Assembly (NCBI RefSeq): GCF_927798175.1
Contig: NZ_CAKMMP010000008.1
Location: 186,001-250,000, forward strand
DNA from: Paenibacillus sp. JJ-223
GTDB taxonomy: Bacteria; Bacillota; Bacilli; Paenibacillales; Paenibacillaceae
Reading direction: 5' to 3'
DNA: 64,000 nucleotides
Position 1 is the first letter of the stretch, and the number at the start of each line of letters is the position of its first letter. Under the pieces are notes generated by a model. It saw only the letters and a list, made by a program, of their open reading frames with translations, had not been told where the DNA came from and ran no database searches. Below are positions 55,609 to 63,142 of this stretch, one piece after another. Made by a program: the position numbers and the translations under genes.

Positions 55609-56802
55609 TCATTCTCCTTGACTAGGGACTAACGGAAGTTCTTCCGCAATGCTTTCTTCCACTTCAAATAGTACTTTCATATAAACTTTACCATTCTCTT
55701 CACGCTCATGCAAAATTTTTTCACTCAAAATTTTCGTGCCTTTGCCATTTTTCGCGATAATGTCGTTTCTGGCCCCTTCCAGTCCTTTGGCCCTGGCCCA
55801 TTCTTCCGTATGCTGCTCCTGTCGATCCTGCGTCTCCAAGTCGGTTTCGGTCAACCACCCGAACGGAAGGGTCAGAGAACGCCAGGTGAGCGGTTTATGG
55901 TCGCTCTTTGTGTCATACGAACGAAACGGGGTGTCCCCATACCCCCACAGCTGCACGGCCCAATTGCCCAGCACGACGTAAAAACGTTCCTTGCTCTCCC
56001 CGGTCATCGTGTGATGCTTTTGCACAAGAGGCACCTCGATTTCGTACTCGCGCCATACAAGGCCCTTGACCTCTCCTTTTGCGACAACAGTCCGTGTATT
56101 TTCTTCATCGCCCAATATGCCCGAAATCAGAACCTGTCCCTTTTTTACGCGCATGTCTTTCTGAACGACAGGTCGCCCTTGTTCAGCGTATATGTTCGTA
56201 ATTACGGCGTCCGTTTTGCTGACCAGATGCCGAGGATTCAACAAAGGTTCCGGCTTGGGCTGAGCGGATTCCACGATCTGGATCGTAACGGTCGTTCCTT
56301 CCTTGCTGACACCAACCCAAGTCACGTCAGGCAATGCAAGCGCCAGCTGTTTGGAGAGCTTGTCCTGGCTCTGTAACCGGAACCCCCATTGAAAAGGATA
56401 CAGCCCTTCTTTTTTGGCTGCAGCAAGCACAACGTCGGAAGGTATTTTGACATTTCCCTTTACTTCCACGCTCCAGACCATGGAAGACAACGCAAACAGT
56501 GCCACGATGAAAAACAACATTCCGCCGAGAAAAAACTTTCTCTTCCACAGTCTATCCAAAAAAAAGGGAAAACCGTTGCGCTTCGTTACCCGCATACGAC
56601 AGCCTGTCCGTTTAAGCAAGGGACGCAACCTGAAAAAATGCGGCAGCAACACGTTCATTTCTGCCGTGTGTGCGTCCCGGGCGCGCAAGTCCCAAATCTC
56701 CACCCCTTGCTCCGTCAACAGGTTGATCAACGCTTCGATCTTCTCCCCAGTAACCGTAATGCGGACGTTTCCGCGCAGTTTGTACAGACTGGGCTGCTTC
56801 AT
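55609..56802 (-). CDS. yqfD: Sporulation protein YqfD
   Basis: 397 residues, one membrane helix (about 92-112) between an N-terminal cytoplasmic part and a large extracytoplasmic C-terminal region. Family required for efficient sporulation in Bacillus, mother-cell expressed; mechanism unknown. The start overlaps yqfC by 4 bases. Confidence 0.9.
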   Translation of the reverse strand: MKQPSLYKLRGNVRITVTGEKIEALINLLTEQGVEIWDLRARDAHTAEMNVLLPHFFRLRPLLKRTGCRMRVTKRNGFPFFLDRLWKRKFFLGGMLFFIVALFALSSMVWSVEVKGNVKIPSDVVLAAAKKEGLYPFQWGFRLQSQDKLSKQLALALPDVTWVGVSKEGTTVTIQIVESAQPKPEPLLNPRHLVSKTDAVITNIYAEQGRPVVQKDMRVKKGQVLISGILGDEENTRTVVAKGEVKGLVWREYEIEVPLVQKHHTMTGESKERFYVVLGNWAVQLWGYGDTPFRSYDTKSDHKPLTWRSLTLPFGWLTETDLETQDRQEQHTEEWARAKGLEGARNDIIAKNGKGTKILSEKILHEREENGKVYMKVLFEVEESIAEELPLVPSQGE

Positions 56803-57092
56803 CCTTTTCCCTCCACTCCATTCATGTGAATATCCAAAATGATGCCTTCTACCGCCACTTCATCAGGCATAATATTGCGAATCATCAGATCTGTCCCCTT
56901 GATTTCCAGTTGACCTTGCGACAAGGCAAGCACGATTCGCTCGGGGGTAAACTGGATGACTCCACGATGATTTTCAATATACAATTGCTTGCTGCCGATC
57001 AGGGTTAACCGTGGCATATCATAAAGCACATCCTGCGGCAGATCCAGCACTTCGCTGGTCCATCTCCGCAGCTTGCGGCTGATCCGGGTCAT
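56799..57092 (-). CDS. yqfC: Sporulation protein YqfC
   Basis: 97 residues. YabP/YqfC family of small beta-rich proteins made in the mother cell. The segment L-P-Q-D-V-L-Y-D-M-P-R-L-T-L-I-G is diagnostic. A start at 57119 lacks a ribosome binding site; the ATG at 57092 has AGGAAGGGGG upstream. Confidence 0.88.
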   Translation of the reverse strand: MTRISRKLRRWTSEVLDLPQDVLYDMPRLTLIGSKQLYIENHRGVIQFTPERIVLALSQGQLEIKGTDLMIRNIMPDEVAVEGIILDIHMNGVEGKG

Positions 57093-57185
57093 TCGAAGGT
57101 CTGCCCCCTTCCTATACATTTCAACTTATGCGATGAGGGAAACAAATATGAGAACTATGCGCAAGGAGGGCCGAGCAAAACAAAA

Positions 57186-57225
57186 AGAACCGTTTTCCGG
57201 CGAACAATCGCCAAAAAACGGTTCT
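57186..57225 (-). terminator. Terminator after the floA-linked gene
   Basis: AGAACCGTTTT pairs with AAAACGGTTCT, with an inner GGCGA-TCGCC pair. On the minus strand it is followed by TTTTTGTTTTG. It ends the nfeD-floA unit. Confidence 0.85.
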
Positions 57226-57265
57226 TCATTTGTATTATTTCGTCATAAGATAGCCTACTTAAAAA

Positions 57266-57865
57266 CTAAAGCTTTCCGCGGGTCCCGAAGGGTTGCTTAG
57301 AGCGCGGCGGACCCAATACTTCCGCCCACAATACGCCACTGCGAATATCCTCCCGGCGCAGCACGGACCGCCCTGCTTCGGCGTCGGAGCCTTGCTCATC
57401 CGGAAGCGGGCTAGCGGCAGCTGTATTCGCGGAGGAAATCCGATCCATCCGCTCTTGAATAAGACGCTGCTGACGTTCTACTTCCAGCATCTGCTCCTGC
57501 AGCGACGCTCCCTTACCCTCCGAAAGATGGCCTCCAAAATCATCGGCACGGTTATTGGTGGCAGCAGGCTGATCGTGCTGCTCTCCACGGTGGTCATCGT
57601 ACCACTCATCCTCATATCGCTCATCTTCATCGCGTTCGTCCTCATCATTCGCGCCTCTCGATGAATGAGGTCCCGCAGCCTGCTGAGGAGAATTCTGCCG
57701 ATTCCAATCCGGTTCTCCCCCACCTCCAAAGGTGGGCATCCCGGTATGGGTACCTTTCTTTTTGGGGTCGCCAGCCTTGGCTGCTTTTCCGATGAAGGAA
57801 AACAATGCAAAACCAATGACTGCTACAATGTACAAATTATCGAATACCCAATCCAATAGGCTCAC
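57266..57865 (-). CDS. Unknown single-pass membrane protein in the nfeD-floA operon
   Basis: I do not recognise a family. About 199 residues: one N-terminal membrane helix (about 5-24) with a short exported tip, a Gly-rich stretch, a highly acidic, probably disordered middle (about 70-105, D/E/Y/R-rich), a coiled-coil segment (about 120-145) and a more conserved-looking basic end with R-R-E-D-I-R-S-G-V-L-W-A-E-V-L-G-P-P-R-S. A GTG at 57871 is also possible. It lies 13-19 bases after floA and before a terminator, so it is the third gene of the module. Likely a flotillin partner. Confidence 0.8.
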   Translation of the reverse strand: MSLLDWVFDNLYIVAVIGFALFSFIGKAAKAGDPKKKGTHTGMPTFGGGGEPDWNRQNSPQQAAGPHSSRGANDEDERDEDERYEDEWYDDHRGEQHDQPAATNNRADDFGGHLSEGKGASLQEQMLEVERQQRLIQERMDRISSANTAAASPLPDEQGSDAEAGRSVLRREDIRSGVLWAEVLGPPRSKQPFGTRGKL

Positions 57866-57884
57866 ATGCACTCACCGCCTATCC

Positions 57885-58889
57885 TCAGTTTTTCGAGCCA
57901 TCCTGATTGCCGGAGCCGGAATTGTCGCCAGGTTTGCCCAAACTGGTTCTCATTTGGGTATCTGCCTCGATGTTTTTCAGGTTCATGTAATCCATCACGC
58001 CGATTTTGCCGCTGCGGAGCGCTTCGGACATCGCCAGTGGAACTTGGGACTCGGATTCCACCACTCGCGCTCTCATTTCCACGACGCGGGCCTTCATCTC
58101 TTGTTCTTGGGCAACCGCCATGGCGCGGCGTTCTTCCGCTTTAGCCTGTGCGATGCGTTTATCCGCCTCGGCTTGCTCGGTTTGCAGGAATGCACCGATG
58201 TTTTTACCTACATCCACGTCTGCGATATCGATGGACAGAATTTCGAAGGCTGTTCCTGCATCGAGCCCTTTAGCCAGGACTGTACGGGAGATCAGATCCG
58301 GATTCTCCAAGACGTCTTTGTGGGAATTGGAAGAACCGTTCGTACTGACGATCCCCTCGCCGACACGGGCAATAATGGTTTCTTCACCGGCACCACCGAC
58401 CAAACGGTCAATGTTGGCACGTACAGTTACACGAGCTCTAACTTTAACTTCGATACCGTCTTTGGCAACCGCAGAAACGATTGGTGTTTCGATGACGCGC
58501 GGGTTAACACTCATCTGTACGGCTTGCAGCACGTCGCGTCCAGCCAGGTCGATCGCTGCAGCCCGTTCGAATTCCAGCGGGATGTTCGCACGTTGTGCAG
58601 CAATCAGGGCGTTGACAACGCGGTCTACGTTACCGCCTGCCAGAAAGTGGCTTTCCAGTTGGTTAATCGTCAGTCCAAGACCCGCTTTCGTTGCTTTGAT
58701 CAACGGGTTCACGATTCGACTAGGCGTAACGCGTCTCAGTCTCATTGCCACCAGAGTAATAATGCCGATCCGTACGCCGGACGCGAGTGCCGAGATCCAG
58801 AGCATGACCGGGAAGAAGCTGAAGAACACGCTCAACACGATAATGGCTATTACCGCAATGAACAACACAGAGATCAAACCAGGTTCCAT
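57885..58889 (-). CDS. floA: Flotillin-like protein FloA
   Basis: 334 residues. One or two N-terminal hairpin membrane segments (about 5-40), a SPFH/PHB domain, and a coiled-coil A/E/R-rich C-terminus (K-A-E-E-R-R-A-M-A). FloA scaffolds functional membrane microdomains. The ATG at 58889 has GGAGG upstream; an earlier TTG-type frame start (58928) lacks one. Followed by an unknown gene and preceded by nfeD, like yqeZ-yqfA-yqfB of B. subtilis. Confidence 0.95.
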   Translation of the reverse strand: MEPGLISVLFIAVIAIIVLSVFFSFFPVMLWISALASGVRIGIITLVAMRLRRVTPSRIVNPLIKATKAGLGLTINQLESHFLAGGNVDRVVNALIAAQRANIPLEFERAAAIDLAGRDVLQAVQMSVNPRVIETPIVSAVAKDGIEVKVRARVTVRANIDRLVGGAGEETIIARVGEGIVSTNGSSNSHKDVLENPDLISRTVLAKGLDAGTAFEILSIDIADVDVGKNIGAFLQTEQAEADKRIAQAKAEERRAMAVAQEQEMKARVVEMRARVVESESQVPLAMSEALRSGKIGVMDYMNLKNIEADTQMRTSLGKPGDNSGSGNQDGSKN

Positions 58890-59017
58890 AATGTTAGTTC
58901 CTCCATTTTTTCTTAGTTTTATGAACAAAAATCATAACACACCTTGTGAATCTATGCTGCGTTTTACCGAAAAACACCCTTAAAATGGATCATTCGTTAG
59001 CCATACGGCTATGTACC

Positions 59018-59042
59018 GTGCCAAAGCTCATGACTTTGGCAC
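59018..59042. repeat. Hairpin between nfeD and floA
   Basis: Perfect 9-base arms GTGCCAAAG and CTTTGGCAC with a 7-base loop, 10 bases past the nfeD stop. Without a T run on either strand it is not a plain terminator; it may set relative mRNA levels in the operon. Confidence 0.75.
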
Positions 59043-59052
59043 GCATTTTGAA

Positions 59053-60417
59053 TTAAACGGGAAGAGCTTGTTGTACAACAATTCGCGTTCCTTCGGCCTT
59101 AACCACAATGATCGGTGTATCCACAGGGATGAAGCCTCCGTCGGTCACCACATCCACACGTTCACCGTTAAAGAGCGCCGTTCCGGCCGGCCGAAGCGGA
59201 GTCAGGCTGATTCCTTGCATGCCAAGCAATTCCTTGCGCTCCGTTGCAGAAGAATAGCCTTTGTCTGCAGTCATTCTGTCACTCAGAATAAATCGTTTCC
59301 AGACACCTCTGTCCTTGAACACAATAGCCACGATGGCAATCACCACGAGCGCTGCCGCAAAAGCAATGCCGAGCGATACAAAGGCGTCGCTGGTGTCATA
59401 TGCAGCCCGTACAACGCCCGCAACCAACGCAATCGAGCCGAGAATACCCAGTATGCCAAAGCTCGGAATAAACATTTCCAGAATCATCATAATCAGCCCT
59501 ACGGTAAACAGAATCCATGTCTCCGCTCCGGCAAACCCGGCAATGTAATTGCCGGAAAAATAGAGGACAAAGCTGACGATGCCCACAATGCCAGGCACGC
59601 CGAATCCAGGTACAATCATCTCAATGACCACGCCTGCAATACCCAGGAACAAAAGCACGGTCATGACGACCGGATTCGTCAGAAACGTAGAAATGTTCTC
59701 CGCGGTTGTCCGCTCCATCGTAAACACGTCATTGTTCCCGTAACCGAGCCATGCTGCAGCTTCCTCAGGAGTACTGCTGATATGGTCGGCATAACCCACC
59801 TTCAGCGCTTCCTCGGCGGACAAAGCAATGATTTCCCCTTTTTGTTTCGTTTTGTTGATTTCCGGCATTTCCACAACGACGTTTACGTCAGCCATGCCGG
59901 CAGCGATGTCCGGGTTGCGGCCGCTTTTTTCGGCGGCCCCTTGCATTTTGCTTTTCCAGAAAGCAACCAGCTTAGGATCGTCCACATGTTTACCGGAGCT
60001 GTCCACCATCGCCGCCGCGCCAATCATGCTTCCTGGCGACATCACGATCTTATCTGCATTCAACGCCAGAAAACTTCCCGCAGAAGCTGCGTCCCCACGC
60101 ACAAAAGCCACGGTCTGCACAGGGCTTTCCTTGATGAGCGTTCCCAGCGCTTCCGCAGTATCCACTCGCCCGCCGGGCGTATTGATATCAAGTACAATCA
60201 ACCCGGCCCCCATGGCCTCCGCTTCCTTGAAACCACGCTCCATGAATTTGCCAAGCCCCTGCTCAATCGGTTTGTCAACCGGAATGATGTACACCGACCC
60301 GGTCTTGTTTTCAGCGGCGTAAGCAGAAGATCCGCCCATGAAGACAGGAAGCGTCAGCGTTAACAGCATGATAAGCATCAGTGGCACCGCAAGCCACATT
60401 CGACGCATTCCTTTCAC
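59053..60417 (-). CDS. nfeD: NfeD-family membrane serine protease (YqeZ)
   Basis: 454 residues. Signal peptide, ClpP-class protease domain (about 40-230) with the catalytic Ser in A-S-A-G-S-F-L and Lys-dyad region, about four to five membrane helices (about 240-370), and a C-terminal OB-fold NfeD domain. It partners flotillins. The GTG at 60417 has AAAGGGGGGA upstream. A sigma-W-type promoter precedes it. Confidence 0.93.
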   Translation of the reverse strand: MKGMRRMWLAVPLMLIMLLTLTLPVFMGGSSAYAAENKTGSVYIIPVDKPIEQGLGKFMERGFKEAEAMGAGLIVLDINTPGGRVDTAEALGTLIKESPVQTVAFVRGDAASAGSFLALNADKIVMSPGSMIGAAAMVDSSGKHVDDPKLVAFWKSKMQGAAEKSGRNPDIAAGMADVNVVVEMPEINKTKQKGEIIALSAEEALKVGYADHISSTPEEAAAWLGYGNNDVFTMERTTAENISTFLTNPVVMTVLLFLGIAGVVIEMIVPGFGVPGIVGIVSFVLYFSGNYIAGFAGAETWILFTVGLIMMILEMFIPSFGILGILGSIALVAGVVRAAYDTSDAFVSLGIAFAAALVVIAIVAIVFKDRGVWKRFILSDRMTADKGYSSATERKELLGMQGISLTPLRPAGTALFNGERVDVVTDGGFIPVDTPIIVVKAEGTRIVVQQALPV

Positions 60418-60470
60418 AAATAATCCCCCCTTTTCCAATATCGTTATACAGTCCAGCTTATGGTATTTAT

Positions 60471-60496
60471 TACGTAGAATGCAACATTGCGTTTCA
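60471..60496 (-). promoter_or_regulatory. ECF (sigma-W-type) promoter of nfeD-floA
   Basis: Minus strand TGAAAC (60496-60491), 16-base spacer and CGTA (60474-60471), exactly the sigma-W consensus. It lies 54 bases ahead of the nfeD start. In B. subtilis yqeZ-yqfAB is a sigma-W operon. Confidence 0.78.
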
Positions 60497-60556
60497 TAAA
60501 AGACAAAATTAATTTATGCCATTAAAGATGTATTTCCAAACAAAGCAGCTCACCAC

Positions 60557-61052
60557 ATGGAAATTCCGCAATATATGAGAACCAGGGCCGTCCTCCACCA
60601 AAAGGAACGATCATGAGCTTCGCCGAAGTGACGGGCATTAGCATAACGATGCTGGGTCAGATCGAACGTTGCGAATCCCACCTCTCCATTGCAACGGTGT
60701 GGAAAATCGCCAACGGCTTAAAGCTGTCCATCACGGCCTTGATCAGCGAGCCCGTACAAGATGCATCGGTCATTCCGTTGGATCGGGTTCGCATGTGGAC
60801 GGAAGATGAGGGGCGGATTCGGATATATCCCCACTTCTCCATTGAGGATGGAAGACCATTTGAGACATACATGATGGAAATGAATCAATACGGGGTGCTT
60901 CGGGCGGCCCCCCATAATAAAGGTAGGAGTTCATTTCGGTTTTTGAAAGGGAGTTTATCGTTCGGGTGCATGATCAGGAATATGCCGTCCCCGCAGGCGC
61001 GGCTATCCGGCTCAAGGCAGACAAACCACATGTCTACCAGCATGCCGGATAA
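60557..61052 (+). pseudogene. Decayed XRE-HTH plus cupin transcriptional regulator
   Basis: The middle frame (60613-60920) reads as an HTH_3 regulator, with M-L-G-Q-I-E-R-C-E-S-H-L-S-I-A-T-V-W-K-I-A. Its N-terminus is in another frame from ATG 60557 (M-E-I-P-Q-Y-M-R-T-R-A), ending at a stop right where the HTH frame begins. Past about 60925 a third frame continues as a cupin (E-F-I-S-V-F-E-R-E-F-I-V-R-V-H-D-Q), ending at TAA 61050-61052. At least two frameshifts, so a broken regulator. A functional short form is possible but unlikely. Confidence 0.75.
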
Positions 61053-61136
61053 GCAATGACTCGTTTAAGTATGGTCATTCATTATTCACACTGAAACGGA
61101 ATATCAAAAAATGATAACCGAGTCCAGAGAAAGAAA

Positions 61137-61166
61137 AAACACCTCCTGAGCATTCAGGAGGTGTTT
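61137..61166 (-). terminator. Terminator after yqeY
   Basis: AAACACCTCCTGA pairs exactly with TCAGGAGGTGTTT, loop of 4. On the minus strand it is followed by TTTCTTTCT. Confidence 0.85.
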
Positions 61167-61178
61167 ACCGTTTTTGCT

Positions 61179-61622
61179 TTATTGCAGAAATTGTTGGACT
61201 GCTTGATTAACCAGTTTGCCATCCGCTTTGCCTTTGACTTTCGGCATCAGGGCGGCCATGACTTTCCCCATCTCGGCTTTCGAAGAAGCACCGGTTTCCT
61301 GGATGGTCTGCTGTACAATAACTTTAATTTCTTCTTCGGTAAGCTGTGCAGGAAGGTACTGACTAATTACATCAATTTCCGCTTTTGCATTAGCCGCGAG
61401 TTCATCGCGACCGGCTTTGTCAAATTCTTGGAGGGCATCTTTGCGCTGTTTGATTTCACGACTCAGGATATCAAGCACTTCGTTGTCATCCAAAGTTCTT
61501 TTCAAATCTATTTCAAGATTCTTGATCGTCGAACGAATCAACCGAATGGTGGAGAGTCTGAATTTATCCTTACTCTTCATCGCTTGCTTCATATCTTCGT
61601 TCAATCGTTCGCTAAGATTCAT
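61179..61622 (-). CDS. yqeY: GatB/YqeY domain protein
   Basis: 147 residues. Homologous to the tail domain of the GatB amidotransferase that contacts tRNA, but standing alone. Contains S-T-I-R-L-I-R-S and the C-terminal M-G-K-V-M-A-A-L-M-P-K-V-K-G-K-A-D-G motif. Co-transcribed with rpsU. Function unknown. Confidence 0.92.
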   Translation of the reverse strand: MNLSERLNEDMKQAMKSKDKFRLSTIRLIRSTIKNLEIDLKRTLDDNEVLDILSREIKQRKDALQEFDKAGRDELAANAKAEIDVISQYLPAQLTEEEIKVIVQQTIQETGASSKAEMGKVMAALMPKVKGKADGKLVNQAVQQFLQ

Positions 61623-61638
61623 GGTAGTTCAAATCCTC

Positions 61639-61812
61639 CTAAAACTTTCTCTTACGAGCAGCCTCGGACTTTTTCTTGCGCTTCACGCTTGGCTTCTCAT
61701 AATGTTTACGCTTCTTCACCTCGGCCAGGACGCCATCTTTTGCGATGGAACGTTTAAAGCGACGAAGTGCAGCATCAATAGTCTCGTTTTTGCGAACTTT
61801 AGTTTCAGACAC
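61639..61812 (-). CDS. rpsU: 30S ribosomal protein S21
   Basis: 57 residues, very basic, with [16 protein letters not shown] and the Arg/Lys-rich end. An ATG-led frame begins at 61866; the GTG at 61812 has GGAGGGA upstream and gives the family's M-S-E-T-K-V-R-K start. Strong promoter upstream. Confidence 0.96.
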   Translation of the reverse strand: MSETKVRKNETIDAALRRFKRSIAKDGVLAEVKKRKHYEKPSVKRKKKSEAARKRKF

Positions 61813-61871
61813 CAGTTTTCCCTCCCTCCGACCAGACCGTCCAAGAGCAACAACACGGTTCATCACCTTTC

Positions 61872-61901
61872 ATTATAGGCGAAAGACAATCAAGGTGTCA
61901 A
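61872..61901 (-). promoter_or_regulatory. Strong sigma-A promoter of rpsU-yqeY
   Basis: Minus strand perfect TTGACA (61901-61896), 18-base spacer and perfect TATAAT (61877-61872). Confidence 0.88.
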
Positions 61902-61919
61902 CCTTAAAGGAATTGTCGA

Positions 61920-62279
61920 TTATTTGTGTGAATCGGATAGACTTGTCAGGGCGCCGATGCGGGTCCCTCCAAGCAGGTGATAGTGCAAATGGTTCACTGA
62001 CTGTTCCCCATCCTTGCCGCAGTTGTTGATCAAACGATATCCGGAATCTTTGACGCCCAAACGCTCGGCAGCCTCCTGCACCGCCAGGTGCATCTCTCCG
62101 ATCAACGGCAGATCCTCCGGCGTTACCTCGTTCATGGAAGCAATATGCTTCTTGGGAATGATCAACACATGGGTAGGCGCCGCAGGCTGGATATCATGAA
62201 ATACGATCACGTGTTCATTCTCCAATACTTTGTTGGAGGGAATGCTGCCCTCGACGATTTTGCAAAACAAGCAATCCAT
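61920..62279 (-). CDS. HIT family protein (HinT-like nucleotide hydrolase)
   Basis: 119 residues. Histidine-triad enzyme of the HinT branch; such proteins hydrolyse adenosine phosphoramidates. The triad H-L-H-Y-H is His97, His99 and His101, and an N-terminal C-L-F-C pair may bind zinc. AAAGGAGGG precedes the ATG. Confidence 0.94.
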   Translation of the reverse strand: MDCLFCKIVEGSIPSNKVLENEHVIVFHDIQPAAPTHVLIIPKKHIASMNEVTPEDLPLIGEMHLAVQEAAERLGVKDSGYRLINNCGKDGEQSVNHLHYHLLGGTRIGALTSLSDSHK

Positions 62280-62324
62280 AGTGGATACCCTCCTTTAATT
62301 GATATGTTATGTATATCCTTCTTT

Positions 62325-62354
62325 ATCATACCGGAACTGAAATCTCACGTCCAA
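62325..62354 (-). promoter_or_regulatory. Promoter of the hinT-like gene
   Basis: Minus strand TTGGAC (62354-62349), 18-base spacer, TATGAT (62330-62325). Confidence 0.6.
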
Positions 62355-62367
62355 TTTGAAAAAAAAC

Positions 62368-62414
62368 AAGCCTCCCATCTCCCAGGATCTTGAACTCAAG
62401 GGAGTTGGGAGGCT
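62368..62414 (-). terminator. Terminator after the PY-repeat gene
   Basis: AGCCTCCCA pairs with TGGGAGGCT around an inner stem. On the minus strand it is followed by TTGTTTTTTTTC. Confidence 0.85.
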
Positions 62415-62424
62415 GTTCACCGCC

Positions 62425-62787
62425 TCAATAATAAGGCAGCAGCGACAAGGCCACGAGCCCGAACAACGGCAGCACAAGTCTGTTGAAACGTCTGCGCCCA
62501 TAGCCATAATAAGGATATGGATATGGATATGGATATGGCTGCGGGTATCCATATCCCGGATAAAATCCACGCATTGGCGTGATCGGCATGTTGGATGAAG
62601 GCATCACGCTTGGTGCCTGATTCGCATAAGGTACAGCAGCCTCAGGACCAACGGGGACTGCCAGATAAACCATGTCGTCATCCACGTGTTCCACGATCCC
62701 ATCAAAAAGATTCCCGTCCTCCATCTGGATGCATACATACCGATGCAAATGATCCATGCATAATTTCTTTGCTTCCATTTTTTCCAC
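62425..62787 (-). CDS. Small protein with Pro-Tyr repeats, unknown function
   Basis: 120 residues: an N-terminal hydrophilic domain with H-L-H-R-Y-V-C-I-Q-M-E-D-G, a middle with P-Y-P-Y-P-Y-P-Y-P-Y repeats coded by a hexamer near ATATGG, a basic R-R-R-F segment and a C-terminal membrane-like segment. Looks like small spore- or envelope-associated proteins of Bacillota, but no family is certain. GTG start at 62787 with GAGGAGG upstream. Confidence 0.65.
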   Translation of the reverse strand: MEKMEAKKLCMDHLHRYVCIQMEDGNLFDGIVEHVDDDMVYLAVPVGPEAAVPYANQAPSVMPSSNMPITPMRGFYPGYGYPQPYPYPYPYPYYGYGRRRFNRLVLPLFGLVALSLLPYY

Positions 62788-63142
62788 GTTGCTGCGCCTC
62801 CTCAATTAACCTCTGTTCCTGATCCCATCGTATTCAGTTCTGGGCGAATTGACACTATGGGGCACGAAACCCCTACATTTTTTTGGGCGGCAGCGCCAGA
62901 GCAGACGTTCAATCGCGGACAAACCCCAACATCAAATGGATAAAAAAAGAAGCACCCCATGAGCATCTTCCCAGTGGGAGACACTTCCGCAGACGTCTAT
63001 TCAGGAACATTCCTGATCAAACGTCTGCCAGGGTACTTGTAAATAAGAATTGTCGGCTTGACTGTAGTATAACAGCAGGCTGAACCTGTATCTGTGAGAA
63101 AGCTCACGTTCATCGGCAGCCTGCTTTCCTCGTAATCCGGGG
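62788..63142. other. Gene-free region between the PY-repeat gene and sbcC
   Basis: About 355 bases with structured DNA: an inverted repeat CAGACGT/ACGTCTG with inner TCAGGA/TCCTGA (about 62991-63028) and AGCAGGCTG/CAGCCTGCT (about 63072-63124). No coding frame with a ribosome binding site. The structures follow the sbcC stop on the minus strand. A small RNA is possible but unproven. Confidence 0.5.
62949..62987 (-). terminator. Candidate terminator after sbcC
   Basis: GAAGCACCCC (62949-62958) pairs with GAGACACTTC (62978-62987) using several G-U pairs. On the minus strand it is followed by TTTTTTTATCC. Weak stem, good T run. Confidence 0.45.

Noticed and set aside
57732-58916. 394-codon and overlapping open frames antisense to floA
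   Set aside because: Shadow frames; floA on the minus strand has GGAGG and full family features.
60613-61059. 148-codon frame as an intact XRE regulator
   Set aside because: HTH start and cupin end lie in other frames, so the frame alone is a fragment of a broken gene.
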